The notes beneath the pieces are model-generated. The model did no database searches and was not told the DNA's origin. It saw nothing but the letters and a program-made list of their open reading frames with translations. This document shows, piece after piece, positions 46,001 to 58,912 of a DNA stretch of 64,000 nucleotides. Origin of the DNA: Allium sativum (Eukaryota > Streptophyta > Magnoliopsida > Asparagales > Amaryllidaceae); contig CM060918.1 in the NCBI GenBank assembly GCA_030737875.1, forward strand, positions 771,894,552 through 771,958,551, in the 5' to 3' direction. The position numbers and the translations under genes are program-made. How positions within the stretch are numbered: the first letter of the stretch is position 1; each line of letters starts with the position of its first letter.

Positions 46001-46356
46001 CTCGGGAGGCAGGTCGACCCCTAGGTCGATACTACGGTCGACCTGGTCCCTGGGAGGTCGACACTATGGTCGACTTGGTCCATGGGCCGGAATTTTCCCA
46101 CCCAGCCTGTTCTGGGGTTTGAATTCGAATTTCGAATTCAAATTTCGAATTGTTTTTTATTCTGAAAATTCGTGAAACTTCGGAGTGTCATATCTCCCTC
46201 ATACGGACTCCGATTCTCGCAAACTCGGACTCGTTTCCAAGCAGAATTTTGAGACGAACACAATGGCACAACCCGTTTCCCCTAATTCTTATTTTAAAAT
46301 TTAATTCTGCCTTGATTTATGGTTTTAACATGTTATTAAAAATTCGGGTTGTCACA
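43031..46356 (-). repeat. 5' LTR of D (right on + strand)
   Basis: 3326 bp, same modules as the left copy with more divergence than seen between E's LTRs, and several small deletions (for example near 43425 and 43795). Confidence 0.92.
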
Positions 46357-46849
46357 ATGATAGAGGAGATAATTTGAAGATTGAAGAATGGAGAATATTA
46401 TTTTGACCTAGTTTTTCTCATCTTTAATTCGTGGTATTTCTGAGGGGAAAATTGGATATTTTGCCTAGGCCTTTTATTCTCCTATAAAAGAAGCATCTAG
46501 GAATGGATTATAATTATGTGATTAAGACCGAAGTAGTTGATCCTAGGGGTTTGCCGTTGTTCCACATTGTTCTCCTTCACCAACAGTAGTTGTAGTCATC
46601 TAGGTATTCTTTCCCTTTCTCAATAAGGTTATTAATTCAATTGTGGTTTGTTTACTTTTGGTTTTTGATCCATTGAGTGTAAACAAAATTTGATTTTGTG
46701 AATTAATAAAGAGGATGGTTGGGTGGAATATCTTGTGTTTAAGCGTGTAATTTCATATCTGTGTTGTTTTCCATTGAAATCTTCTTTAAGTAATTGGGTG
46801 AACAAGACCCTGGTCACTTCCACAAAAGTACAATTTTCCTAACAACAGT

Positions 46850-49800
46850 AAGATTAGCATATGTACTTATAAGCATTTAAATTTTAGTGTTATGTTGGAC
46901 ATACTTTGATATTGATAATTGTTAGACAAAAAATTGGCTAAAACCGAAAAAGTCGTGTTTTGATATGAAATGCGAAGAAATAACTGAAAAATGCAAGGAA
47001 TAGCAAGACACCACCATTTTTATAGTGGTTCGGCGTTAACGATGCTACATCCACTTCATAATCTCTCAATAATATTAGAATATTGAAGTTACATTGAATG
47101 AGATTGTCATAACCTCTAATACAACACTCTTTCTGTTGATTATTTTGAATTACAATCATATATATCACTCATATTTTGAGATTATAGTTGCTGGCAGCCA
47201 TGGCTGAGGTGTTCCAAGCTTCACATGGCCAAAAAGTCCTTGAAATCTCCTTGAAATGATATATATACAGGGCTGGTAGGCGCTCGGGTCGAATACGACA
47301 CGTGGCATTCTACCTAGGGAAGTTGGATGTGGTGGAGAGGCGGTTATATGGAGATAGTGGACCGGGTTGTGGATACCTGGCACAAATCCCGCGTCTATAA
47401 GAGATAGTGGGAGAGTGGAAGAAGTAGCAACCGTTGGAGGTCTGGGTCCCATTTGACCCGACCCAGGCTCCCATTCACCTTGGAGATCCCATTTGACCTG
47501 GAGATCTATTTTTACTAAAATGTGGTCTTCGACCCAAGCTAGGGCTTCATTCGATCCAAGCTGAAACTTTAGTCAAGCTAGGGTAAGTAGGAAGGATTTC
47601 TTTTGATCCGAGACTTCGTGTACCCTCTTCTTTGTTCCTGGTATGCTCTTAATGTTGCTGGGCTTAGACGAGCCTAAAGATTATTGTATCGGGAGTTGGA
47701 CCAGCGATGTCCAAGCTTGACCAGACCTATGCTCGAGCCCTGATTGAATCTATCATTGGTAGCTCATACGGTACGTCCTTACCAAAAGGCTGGTCAACAA
47801 TAATCAATTATTTGATCAAGTTTTAAATTCATTCATGAACTTCAATTTTTTAATCACAGTGCTCAAGAATTACAAATAATAATAAAAATAGTGCTAATAT
47901 TATGTATCATTCATATTTTTTTAACTTCTTAGCACAATTGGATCCATCAACCTATATAAGGCGCAATATGCTTATACAATTACGCAGTCAAACGACAATT
48001 TATCATCTAAACTCATTTTGTCTTACATACATAAGAATAAAAACAGATATGTTGGTTGTAGAGGACTATGAATTACTAAGTGTCTGCATCTGCATATAAT
48101 AAAATAATACAGTAAAAAAAAATATAAAATGGAAACAACATTTATAAAAATTTAAAAACACCACAAAATAAAAATTGATGAAGTTGAATCCCAACATAAG
48201 GTAAAAAGAGATAGCCAAGCACAACCTCTTTCTTTTCTCTAGGTCCAACTCTCATCCTAATGCGTCCTCACCCTTATTCATGTTTCACTTTCAATCTTCT
48301 CATGTTAATTAGATTATGCATGTAACCCTTTTACTACACATAACCATATTAGTGAAACTTAACTTCTTCTTTTTTGGCAAAACCGACCGATTTAATAATT
48401 TCCGTACAACTTATTATTATAATAATAAAAATAATAACAATAATGTTCGATTTTTAAGGTGGACCATCCACGTTATACAGTATTTATAGTGGGTCGTCCA
48501 CTAAATCTATTCTAGATTATAGTACATGAGCTAGCTAAATACTAGACTGCTATATTACATATATATCTCCACGCAGGGAGGAATAAATAAATTGCCATGC
48601 AAAAATAAAAATACAACTATAACTAGTATACTACATCACATTACTTTACCTATGCCATGTTCAACTTTTCCTAGTGTTAAAAGACATTAACCATCACATA
48701 GCAACTTCAACACAACACAGCCATACTGAAACCACCGAAAATATCCTCTATGTGACCGTTGTAGAAAGGATTGTTGTGTTCATCCACTTCCAAGCACCCA
48801 AAAACTAGTGGAAAAAGCCATCGCCATCCAAAAACACTTGCATATCAATATGACATGGATCTCTTCGGAAGATTAGATGTGCAGGGTAGTCAGTGTGAAG
48901 AAGGAAAGGTTACTCCATCTAGGCAGTCGAGAGCAAACACTTCACCTGTTGCATGAGATGGAAAGACGTTAACCGGCACACCGCAAACACAAACACCCAA
49001 CCAGACTAGAGTTCCAAGAAATTGTGACAAGAAAACACTTCACCAGGATCACCAAAAAAAGCCATAATCTCTACCATCAATCAGAAGATATAACACTAAA
49101 ACAAAAATAACTCAGAAAGAAAAATTATGCGCATCGACAGACTGTCGAACCAAGAAAATGAGAATCAAATAAACACATACCAACAAGGAAAAGAAACCAG
49201 CAACGCAAAACGATCTATATGAGGCCATTCACTCGGCGAGTAGGCCAGGTATTTCTTTCGAAATCCAAACATTGAAGGCAATGGACACTATTGTCCTACT
49301 AAAGGGCTCAGGAGCAACACATAACTCCACAAATCCAGGAGATGTTGACTGGTATACTAGCTATTGGGTTGACGAAGAAGATTCACATCAACTCCAAATC
49401 AAAGAACCAAAACAGATATGAAAGCACAGCAAGATCTGGACCAAGATCACTATGACAAATCTTCTGTACCACAACATCCAACAAAGAGTGGGCCTAGGAG
49501 CATCGAAAGCTGGCGCTAGGAGTGTTTTGTCATAGATCTGAGAAAGGAAGCATAGGCTTTAATTTGGAGGTTCGAACTCGATAAACAAAAGGTAGAGAGC
49601 AAGTGTATAACTTCTTAATTTTCCAAATGTATAAGGGTCTAAATTAACACACTAAGTAAGTATTACTTTATCAAGATATGAATTAGTTTACTTAGCATTC
49701 TGGGTATACAAACCCATACCACATGAATGGGACAAAGTTCAAGCAATTTTATGTTGAACCTTAGAAGTTAAAAGTACGTATGACTACAAACGCACCAGGG

Positions 49801-50869
49801 GAAAACCCATAAGGGACTATGCGACTACTAGCAGTATGCACTGACAAATTTCCTTAAATATAAAATAATATTGTTATTACATGCTAAAAATGTTACATAT
49901 TTATTTATTATTTTTCAGGATAAATAAGTGTCATACATGCATGACATCCTGGGAGGTCCAATGCCAGTTAAGTTTGTGAATGGGTAGGGTTGATTTTATT
50001 GGTACCGTGACCTAGCTAGACGTAAAGATTTATGAGGGTATAATTCGAAAGGACTAAAGCATTAGATTTAAATTCTCAATGATATTTCAATGTATAACTA
50101 CCATAATAGAAAGTCAAAATTGTTATTGTTTGCTGAAACTACAGGAAAATGTTATACTTCTGAATTATCTCTTGGAAATAATACGCATCGGTGATTTTGA
50201 CTATAGTTGCATAAGAGATATATTCTTAGAGCACCGCAATAGGTAAGAAAGTATTATGACATTACTGTATCATTTTCTAGGAAGAAACAAAAGGTGAAGA
50301 TATGCATCACTGATTTTTGACAGTATCCTTAAATAATAGAGAGATAATTTTCAGGTTGGAGTTTAAAAATAAAAACTCAAATTATGCTTACCTAATATAA
50401 TTTAATGCGATGGAAATAGGTTTTTTTAAGAATGATAACCAACTTTGTGGTCTAAAAGATCATCTAACATCAAGAGTTGTTTAGAAAATGCAAAGAAATT
50501 TTGTTACCTCTTAATATCAACTTGTTGCTTCCATTGAACATTTGTATTTTGGCATATACACGTTTGAGTAACAAATATCAGATATGTTTCGATGCATTTT
50601 CACAATTGATTTTTTCAAGCATTTATATATGAGAGAAGACTTCGAGAATTCTGATGAATAAACTAACCATGGGCCTTACAAAGCTCTTGAAACAATAAAA
50701 ATCAGAATAATCTAAGCATGTTTTACTTTATTAAAAAACAGATATCTTTCCTTCTTTAGGCACAAGACCTACGGATGCAAGGAGAGAGGCTGAATTATTT
50801 AGCATGAGGTAACAAGCTACGATTGTCCTTCCTTTTTATGCACCAACCCCACATCGGTGGTGATAGCCG
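46850..50869. other. Unassigned sequence between elements A and I
   Basis: No intact gene recognised. Around 46970-47460 the sequence has the 'tatagtggttcggc' type of word seen in many plant LTRs, and a minus-strand open frame (47452-47165, 95 codons) without a known domain. From 48300 to 50800 it is AT-rich with no recognisable domain, terminus or RNA gene. ACAGT at the left edge is A's right duplication. Confidence 0.5.
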
Positions 50870-51287
50870 TAGGCAGGAGTAGGTCTGGTGAGGTAGGAAC
50901 AGAAAGCGGAGGAAGGGATGTGAGAGGATGGGCTAATATTATACAGCCAAACCTAGTTGCCACTGCCTGGCTCGACCAAGTGGTCGCAACTAACGGTCGA
51001 CCGCCCCGGTCGACCACTTGGTCGAACTAGCACTGAGGTGGCTGGGGTAATTACTAGCTTCTATATATAAAATATTCTATTTTATTTATTTTCCGTCCAT
51101 TTTCGTATTTCGTCCATAACTTTTTCGTACGGACACCATTCGCGAAAATCCAAACATGAAAGTTAACCAGAATTCCGAGATAGACACATCAGTTAAAGTT
51201 TCATGGCCAAATTCCATCGTTTGCAGAAATTCTTTTTTCTGAAATTCTAATAATTAATTTATGTTGCTAAAATTCTGGGTTGTTACA
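50870..51287 (-). repeat. LTR end fragment related to D and I
   Basis: Ends gggttgttaca at 51287. It parallels 54120-54483 in order: ctcgaccaagtggtc-type palindromes (50960-51030), an AT run, cttttt.gtacggac, aagttaaccagaattc, gtttcatgg, then the terminus. The left part is missing or too diverged. It could be a truncated solo LTR or part of a tandem pair with I. Confidence 0.65.
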
Positions 51288-52357
51288 CACGACCCTACTA
51301 CTCTTCCCAATGTAGTGTTCCAAGATACAATACCGAGATAGAACGTTTACGCATATATTCAGGAAACCCTTAAATCAAAATTTAACTTATTATTAGGCAG
51401 AGAAGTGATCCCCTAACTGCGAAGTTCTTATATATATACTTTTCCATCCACTTTCCCTTTATTGTTTTTCGCCTCACTATCAATGATAGATAGGGTGGAT
51501 TCTCCTGATCACTTAGGACCGTAGGTGGGCTTATTGGTACCATAATACCTTTCGATAACTTGATCCACATTCTTATAAATTAGAGAGCGCTAGCTACGGG
51601 CCTTACTAGTTAAGGCTTCCGTCATTCACACATATACCCTAGCACCGTATAATGTGAGAGATGGTATTTTATCGCTCGCTATACCTCTAACTGACCTTAT
51701 TGGATAACCCCCTTAGTCACTTACTACTTCCTATAGGATAAGTAGCCATAACTGACATTTAAAGTTTCCAGGTTTGGGTAGGCAATACACACACATGCCG
51801 TTTAAGACCCCTATACTGAAAGACTTATTCCCAGGTGGACTCTTCAGCCTCAGCCGGTTAAGACCCAGGAAGCGGACTGTACGCGAAGGTTATTAGGTTC
51901 GTACCCTATTAGCCCTTGGTATCTTTCCCAATTGGGATAAAGTGGGCCATGTTATCATGTCTTTTTGTTTAGTTATTCTCTGTGGAAATATTATATGCAT
52001 AAGATTTATTATCGTCGCGGATTACTATGGTTAATAATACATTTATATCATGAACCTACTAAGTCTAACTTTACTTTTAATTTTAAGTCCTATATTCATT
52101 AATATAAATGAGGAAAGTTATATCCTCTTTATCTTAGGATATTTATTTAATTGCTTCCCTAATTGGACTTAGTATTTAAACAACAATCAATATCCATTAA
52201 TCCCTTATTACACCCATTTATTCTTATTTCTTTGTTTATTGCCATTTATGACCATAACGGTCATATTTTCCTAAGGCAACCATCTATCAATCCCAAGGTA
52301 TCTATTTATTGTACCCTAACAGATAATTACTATTCTTGTTTATTTATTTGTTGCTTG

Positions 52358-52401
<44 letters not shown>

Positions 52402-54483
52402 TGTGGACCAGACCTCTCACATTAAGTTGACCACTTGTGGATGCTGATTTGCCGGTCGGTTCCGGGTGGGCTTTGCCACAAGTTGAACTTAACCTCGTGC
52501 TTTGGTACATTTGTATTTACGCATTAGGCCCCTCACATCAAGCTGACCACCTGTAGATGCTAGTTCCGGGCAGAGTTCTTCCACAACTTAAGCTTAACAT
52601 CATGTCTAAATGCGGTTATAATTCAAAATTCCTAATTGGGGTATGCAACATTAATCCTAATTAATTTAGGAATTGTAACCATTATCCTACTATATTTACT
52701 TTCCCCATTCAACATTTGGTTATAATCGTTATTTATTGGTTTGCGATCCCATTTATTGCAATAAACTATATTGATTGCCACAATGGTCACCACAAATATA
52801 TTAATTCAATATGGATTGCATTTTCATATGATTCCATAATTGAACATCATTCAAACATTTCAATACAATGTATGTTTTACCATTTTACGCCGAATTAAAT
52901 GGATAATATGTATATATTTATGTTTTTGCGCGGTCAACATAGTTATCTTTTATTCTTATTCATATTATTATTATTAATTTAATGATTTGATTTAATCAAA
53001 AACCAAACATTCCTTTTTGCATTCAATCTTGCCAAAAGTCTTCAAATCTTCCAAAAACACCGTTAGTTATAATTATTGTAAATTATGTTTATATATTTCA
53101 AATTCACAAGAAATATATATGTTTATATATTTTTAGAATAGTTGATGCAAACTACGCACAAATATTTATATTTATATTTATACGTACGTTTGCACCACTT
53201 TTCCTTTTTTTAATCTTTTTCATACCTCTTGTGAATTCAAAATAACATCTTTGTTCAAAAAGAGAAAAAATGACATATTTACAATAATTAAGCCAAAACC
53301 CAATATCATTGAATGTAAATAGGCATATTTCTTTTAAAATTACAATCACACAATTTAACATTTTATCCAATGTTCACATAATTTATTACTCAACACTGAA
53401 AATAGAGATCTGAAATATAGCTACATCAAAATGGTGTTTAATGAGACTGATTTCCAGATCTATAGTGCTTTGCAACATCCACAACACATTTTACAACGTA
53501 ATTGTAGGAAATATGTATAAACAAATTTAAGAATCCCACAATTAATATTATGCCTAACTAAAATTTACAATATACAAGTTTTAACAATGTTTACAATCAG
53601 ATCTGATGAGTATCCATCCAATTACAATAATTTAGTGAACAGATCTTATAGAAATAGGCATAAAAATTTAGATCTAATTCAAACGAAATAGATAAGCTAT
53701 TATAACTGTATTCGTAAATTTCCGACTCACCTTAAAGCATCCAAATCCAAAGTTTGAACCTTTTTGGCCTACAATTCCCAAATTCTTATAAATCTACAAT
53801 TTATCTGAAAAGGAGATAATTCCAGATCTGTAGAGATGTAAAAAAATAGGAAGAGAGGAGAGATTTTGATTTGGAGTGTCAATTCACATTCTTTTCCATT
53901 GAATCTGATCCTCTCAATTCTATATGATTTGTGTTTGATTTGTTGTATATAAATATATTTTTAATTATGATATTAGGTTAGAAGAGGGAGAGAAATGGCA
54001 GAGTTTTGCTGCTTCCTACAGAGTTGTGTGGAAAAGAATGAGGCCTTACCTCCTTATTCATAGGAGTGTAATTGTCCATGAAATGTTAAATTTGATATAT
54101 TAAACATCCTCCTGTACATATATTATATTGGATAGCCAAAACCCTAGTCGTCACTAACTAGCTCGACCAAGCGGTCACAGCCAGCGATCAACCATTTGGT
54201 CGACCTAGCAGTGAGGGGGATAGGGGATTATTAATTTATATATATACATATATCTATATATATATAGTATTCTATTTTATTTATTTTTCATCCGTTATCG
54301 TATTTCTTCCATGACTTTTTCATACGGACTCCGTTCGCGAAACTCCAAACAAGAAAGTTAACCAGAATTCTGAGACGAATGCATCGGTTAAAGTTTCATG
54401 GTCAAATTCCATCATTTATAGAAATTCCTAATTTGAGATGTTAATTAAATAGCTATTTATTATCAAAATTTTGGTTTGTTACA
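51288..54483 (-). repeat. Element I: 3' LTR, about 3.2 kb (left edge uncertain)
   Basis: The right edge is clear: ttggtttgttaca at 54483 followed by a minus-strand polypurine tract. Shared modules with D's LTR include two ggttccgggcaga/ggttccgggtggg blocks (about 52450-52590) and tcgacc palindromes (54160-54215). A (TA)n run of about 40 bp lies at 52359-52398. The left edge near 51288 is inferred from the preceding LTR terminus only; no target duplication could be checked. Confidence 0.6.
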
Positions 54484-55787
54484 TTCTTCCCCCTTAAACG
54501 GAATTTCATCCTGAAATTCTGACTGCTAGTTATCCTACCCTGCACAACCAATTTGTGTACATCCACTTGGCAATCATGTGTATATGTGTATGGTGTACAC
54601 AATGCGATTCAAGCATAAAACATGCATGCAAGATGATTCTAAATTGGGCCATCTATATGTATGCATTGAGATTTTTAAAACAGTTTTGAAAACATGATGC
54701 AAAACATCCTAAATATACTGGTAATGTTATATGAATGGAAATTTTTAAAATTATTTTTCATCCATAACCTTCACACAACTATGAATTGAAGTGTGAAGCA
54801 ACTAATTTTGCATTCAAACCCTACCATATACAACGTCACGCAATCTAAACATTCCCTATTTATTTTCTCTGAAACCGGATAAAGGAAGTCAAAGCGAAGA
54901 ATTTCAACATTTCCTCCGCTTACAAATGTTTCATTTCTCACCCTATAGTGGAATTTTCACCTCAGTTACCCAAAGTACTCCAAAAATTTCCATTTATAGA
55001 CTGTAAAGGAGGTTTAAAGCAAGCTCTAAAATGTAAAACAAGTTGATTAATAACCCTCGTGCATCGTTGAGAAGGTATGAAACAGCGCTTCCAAGGCTAA
55101 AACAACATTTTCCTTGTTGTCATTAATGTTTTTATCATATCGTCGGTCCTTTTGCACCGCTAAACGCGCACACGAATCATTCAAACATTTTCCTTACGCT
55201 ATTCATGTAACCAAAAATCGAATTTTTTCACAAAATTTAATTTCCGGTTGAAAACTTCTTGTGTTTATTTTAAAAATTCCTTTTTCAATACCACTTCACT
55301 TTCCATATAAGACTCGTATGAAAACAAAAATTTCGATAACGTGCACTTTATTCCATTCAAATCATCCATTTTAATGTAAAACAGACATTTAAATATGCAT
55401 AAATTGCCGTATCCAAACAAAACTAAATAAAAGAATGTAAATCAGTTAAAAATTAAAAAGGGTAAAAATTTCAAATAACATTTTCCAAGAGCTTTAAAAT
55501 ATATTTTACGGAAACTTAAACGATTCAAGTAACATGTCGGCGAAGAAGGAAGTCAATCACGCAAAAATGCGAAAAACTGAAATCACACACAAAAGACCAA
55601 AATAAATTTTAGCTTTAACAAGGAAGGTGGTTTGTTTATTTATATACCCATGACAAAAAACAACGCAAAAACGGTCCTTTGCTAAAATTCATCCAACACA
55701 GAATTCTTATCTTTCTAGCTCTAGGACAACTACTAGTTAGATAAGAGGAATGAGATTTTATTCAAACGGGCATGCGTGAATGACATA
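54484..55787 (-). other. Element I interior (polypurine tract and non-coding part), cut by C
   Basis: ttcttccccctta (54484-54496) is the minus-strand polypurine tract. The following 'aatttcatcctgaaat' parallels the same position in D and E. No coding motif is visible before C starts at 55788. The rest of I would lie beyond C, outside the window. Confidence 0.6.
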
Positions 55788-58700
55788 TGTTGGGTACAAC
55801 AATGTGTTGTATGATTTTTTGTTTGATGATAACAAACATATAATATTATTTAAATGTGTTTGTAACTGTACTATTTTATATTTCATTTCAAAGAAATAAA
55901 TATTTATTGAATAATATACTATTATACACAGTTCACAGTATATTTATTCAATTAAATATTTTATTTCAAAATCCGAAATAGTACAACATTCTAACTCCAC
56001 TATTATAATATTTTACATGAAATTGTACTATGAATTAATTTGAATATGATAGACAATTTGATTTGAACACAATAAAATAATATTTTATTTCAATCAACTT
56101 TGTTTATTACAAATATCAGTACAATTTTCTATTTTCTATACATCAGCTCTTCACTACAGTTCACTCAACACTCATATACAGTTTACAGACACATTCATTG
56201 TTACATATACATTCCGACACTTATACACTCTATCTCATGTCTTCACAGCTCACTGTCGGTCCAATCATCATTTGCTTACCTGTCATATACAGAAATACAC
56301 ACACAGTATCTAGAACAGAAATAATATTCTAAATTCTAGCGATATAATTTTTATTTTAAAAATTTATTTGCCTCAGAATTTTGGTGTGTTTCTCATCATT
56401 TTTCATGACTTGATCTGATATGTATATATGCACTGACACTGGTTTGCTGATCAGAACTAGTTGATTCTGAACAGCCACAAAACGGTGCATCAATCTGCTG
56501 ATAAATAAATTTCACGTGCATGATATATGTATACACAAACTGTTGTGTGTATATATACACATATGTACAGGAGAATATGGTGATACATGCACGAGTCAAT
56601 TGTGCAACAAGAATTCAAGTGCATCAAAGTAGCAGTGGAGCAAGTAATATACAATGGTGCAAATATCAAACATAGAGCATGACAATGTAAAGCAAACAAC
56701 AAATGCATGGGTGGCAACATAATCCGCTCATGCCGCAAACAAGTCAAGACAAATAGAAAGACATGGTTCAGCCCATATTTTTCAAAGTGCACAAAATGTG
56801 GTCGAGCACAATTCTAAGCAGCACACAAGCAAATGGACATATGTGATTGTCCGCAACACATGAACACGTGGTTGGTGCAACATTTCTAGTGTGCACAAGT
56901 TGACACAGTGGAGCAGCCCAGTGAAATACAATGATGCTACAATAGTGAAGTCGTGTGTGTACGCACTCATATCTACATACATAGTCGGTGAAGAACATGG
57001 GTCAGAATAGCCCAAGTCAAGACAGAACAAATGGTGATGCTACATGATTGAGCAAACATGAACATGCAGGAAGGATCAGCACATACAAGTTCAATATGAA
57101 AAGTTCCGTATACAGAACAAAACAATGGCAACTGGATGTGCACAGCAAATTCAAATGGACAAGTGGTGCATATCAGATTTCTAGTTCAAGTGCTAAACTT
57201 CTCTTTGCAAAATGACAAGTCAAAGATGTGCATGAAAATTTTATTCTAGAAATACACCGATCAGAACAGGGAAGAAATCTCAAATACTTCTTTTCTAATT
57301 GGCGCTAAAAGTAGCAAAAGTTTATTGAGCATTGTTTCTAGGTGTCAAACATGTTTGACACGCAAATGCAATCAAAACAGTAAAGATATTGCACTAGAGT
57401 CTGATCACATATGCAAGGAATCAAAGCAGGCCAGTAATTTGCAAAGCAAATTTCAAGGACTGACAAAACCAATTAGGGAGCAATCAGATTGCAATTCAAA
57501 TAGTTTCCTGAATTGAATATGTCGTGGCAAGAAATCATTTCAACAATCAAGCATTAGAGCATGCAAGCAATCAAGAAATTATTCAGTTGGCAACAATAAA
57601 TCTTTCCAGGAATGGCAAAAATTAATCCATGAATTTCCTGAATCTAAAGAGAGACAAGAGACAAAATTTTCCATTTTTTATGTGGGAAATTTATCATGAA
57701 TATCAACATTAAAGCAGCAGTTTATGATTCAGGCAAAACAATGTAATCATGGCAAGGTCAAGCAAGTGTCAAATGTTCAAGTACACGCACATCAAAGATT
57801 CGGAATTTCTTTTGGCAAAAAATTCAACGGGGGATGTTAAGGAAAGAATCAAATCGCAAATACAGGGTTCAAGAATTCTTTCCAGAAATACAGGAATCAT
57901 ATTTCAAGGAAACCACGCAAGTTTGAAGTTTTCAAAGTTCACAAATTCAAAGTCAAGGACCAAAATTTAAGCAATGAACATTCAGGTTTAAAATCGAAGA
58001 ATTCTCCAGAATTTCCGAAGATTTCAACACCAAAGTATACGCAACAATTGAAGATCAAATCACTTATCGAAATCAAAGAAAATAACAGATTTTTAATCCT
58101 ATTTAAACACCTATCCTCATCGGCAGAAATTCATCCAGGTTCGAGCATAATTAAAGCATAAATTTGAATTTAAAATCATACCAGAGAAACGAAATTGCTT
58201 GGATCCAAATCGCTCGAATAAACCAAACAAAGATAGCCACTGGAAAATCGAAGAACATCAGAAGAGATCGGCATCTTCCAATCTAAGTTAAACCCTAGTT
58301 TGTATCGCAAATAGCCACCGCCATTTTTTATTTCTAGAGAGGAGCAATCGGGCCAAAGACTTGGTGGAAGCAGGAATAAAGAGACCGGCCAAAAGATTAT
58401 AAAGGGGTATAAGGATTTGATTAATTATAAACAAGGTTTTTACCTTTTAAAAGGGTTTTTAAATTGTTTTTTATTTGTCTTTAGTTTCAAGTTGTAATCG
58501 GATTAGAGTTTTCTAGTTTGTCTCTAAAACTAGGGAGACGAATTAAGGGATTTGTAATTCGAGGAAATCTGGTTTCGAGAATAAAAACCAGTGTAGGTTT
58601 TGAGTGTAGGGTTAAGAATAGTTGGGAGAGAGTGTTGCGAGTTTACAGGGGATTGTAAGCGTAGAGATTGTTTTAACTCCTAGTAGAAACCTTGGGGAAT

Positions 58701-58866
58701 GCTGCAGTTGGCAGGGTTTTGCCGAAGTTAGGTACATCTGTGTGTTATTTATTTTCCGCATTTATTTTGATTATTATCTATGTTTTTATTATTTAATTAC
58801 TCAACAAAAATCTGCAATAAACCCTATTCACCCCCCTCCCCCTCTAGGGTTAATTTAGATCCTACA
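55788..58866 (+). repeat. 5' LTR of C
   Basis: 3079 bp. The first 1.26 kb match 62741-64000 nearly throughout, with scattered substitutions and small indels. Frames inside (for example 56490-57030 minus, 57325-57970 plus) are LTR sequence without known domains. 'ccctattcacccccctcc' at about 58822-58840 marks the R/U5 side. Confidence 0.9.
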
Positions 58867-58868
58867 AG

Positions 58869-58880
58869 TGGTATCAGAGC
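58869..58880 (+). other. Primer binding site of C (initiator-Met tRNA)
   Basis: TGGTATCAGAGC (followed by AGG), two bases after the LTR end. Confidence 0.93.
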
Positions 58881-58912
58881 AGGTGTTTTTTATTTTATTT
58901 TAACTCAGAGTC

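Larger units (their letters stand above)
37981..46356 (-). mobile_element. Element D: gag-only gypsy-type retrotransposon with 3.3 kb LTRs
   Basis: The LTRs are 37981-41335 (3355 bp) and 43031-46356 (3326 bp); on + they start TGTAACACCC and end GGTTGTCACA. The duplication ATGAT is exact (37976-37980 and 46357-46361), and A's 5' LTR shows the empty site. The interior is only 1695 bp and holds a degraded gag with zinc knuckles; there is no protease, RT or integrase. Polypurine tract and primer site are on the minus strand. Interpretation: a non-autonomous element that kept gag alone and needs Pol in trans. Confidence 0.93.
2057..46844 (+). mobile_element. Element A: Ty1/copia LTR retrotransposon, internally deleted, host of nested elements
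   Basis: Outer element of the nest. The 5-base duplication ACAGT flanks it exactly at 2052-2056 and 46845-46849. The LTRs are about 546 bp (5') and about 548 bp once the insertion in the 3' copy is removed. A primer site for initiator-Met tRNA follows the 5' LTR, then copia-type gag and protease. Reverse transcriptase, RNase H and nearly all of integrase are absent. Two insertions split it: B in the interior and D in the 3' LTR. The order of protease before any integrase remnant, and the protein style, fit Ty1/copia; the lineage was not resolved. The 5' edge could be 3 bases further left if TGTT were the true LTR start, but the duplication favours 2057. Confidence 0.9.
37916..46844 (+). repeat. 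3' LTR of element A, split by D
   Basis: LTR sequence is 37916-37980 and 46362-46844, together about 548 bp, matching 2057-2602. It ends CCTAACA, directly followed by the ACAGT duplication. Confidence 0.88.

Noticed and set aside
47165..47452. 95-codon minus-strand frame
   Set aside because: No domain recognised; surrounding words resemble plant LTR sequence, but no termini were found.
56490..57030. Cys/His-rich minus-strand frames
   Set aside because: Within C's LTR and partly repeated at 63504-63749; no zinc-finger spacing that fits a known family.
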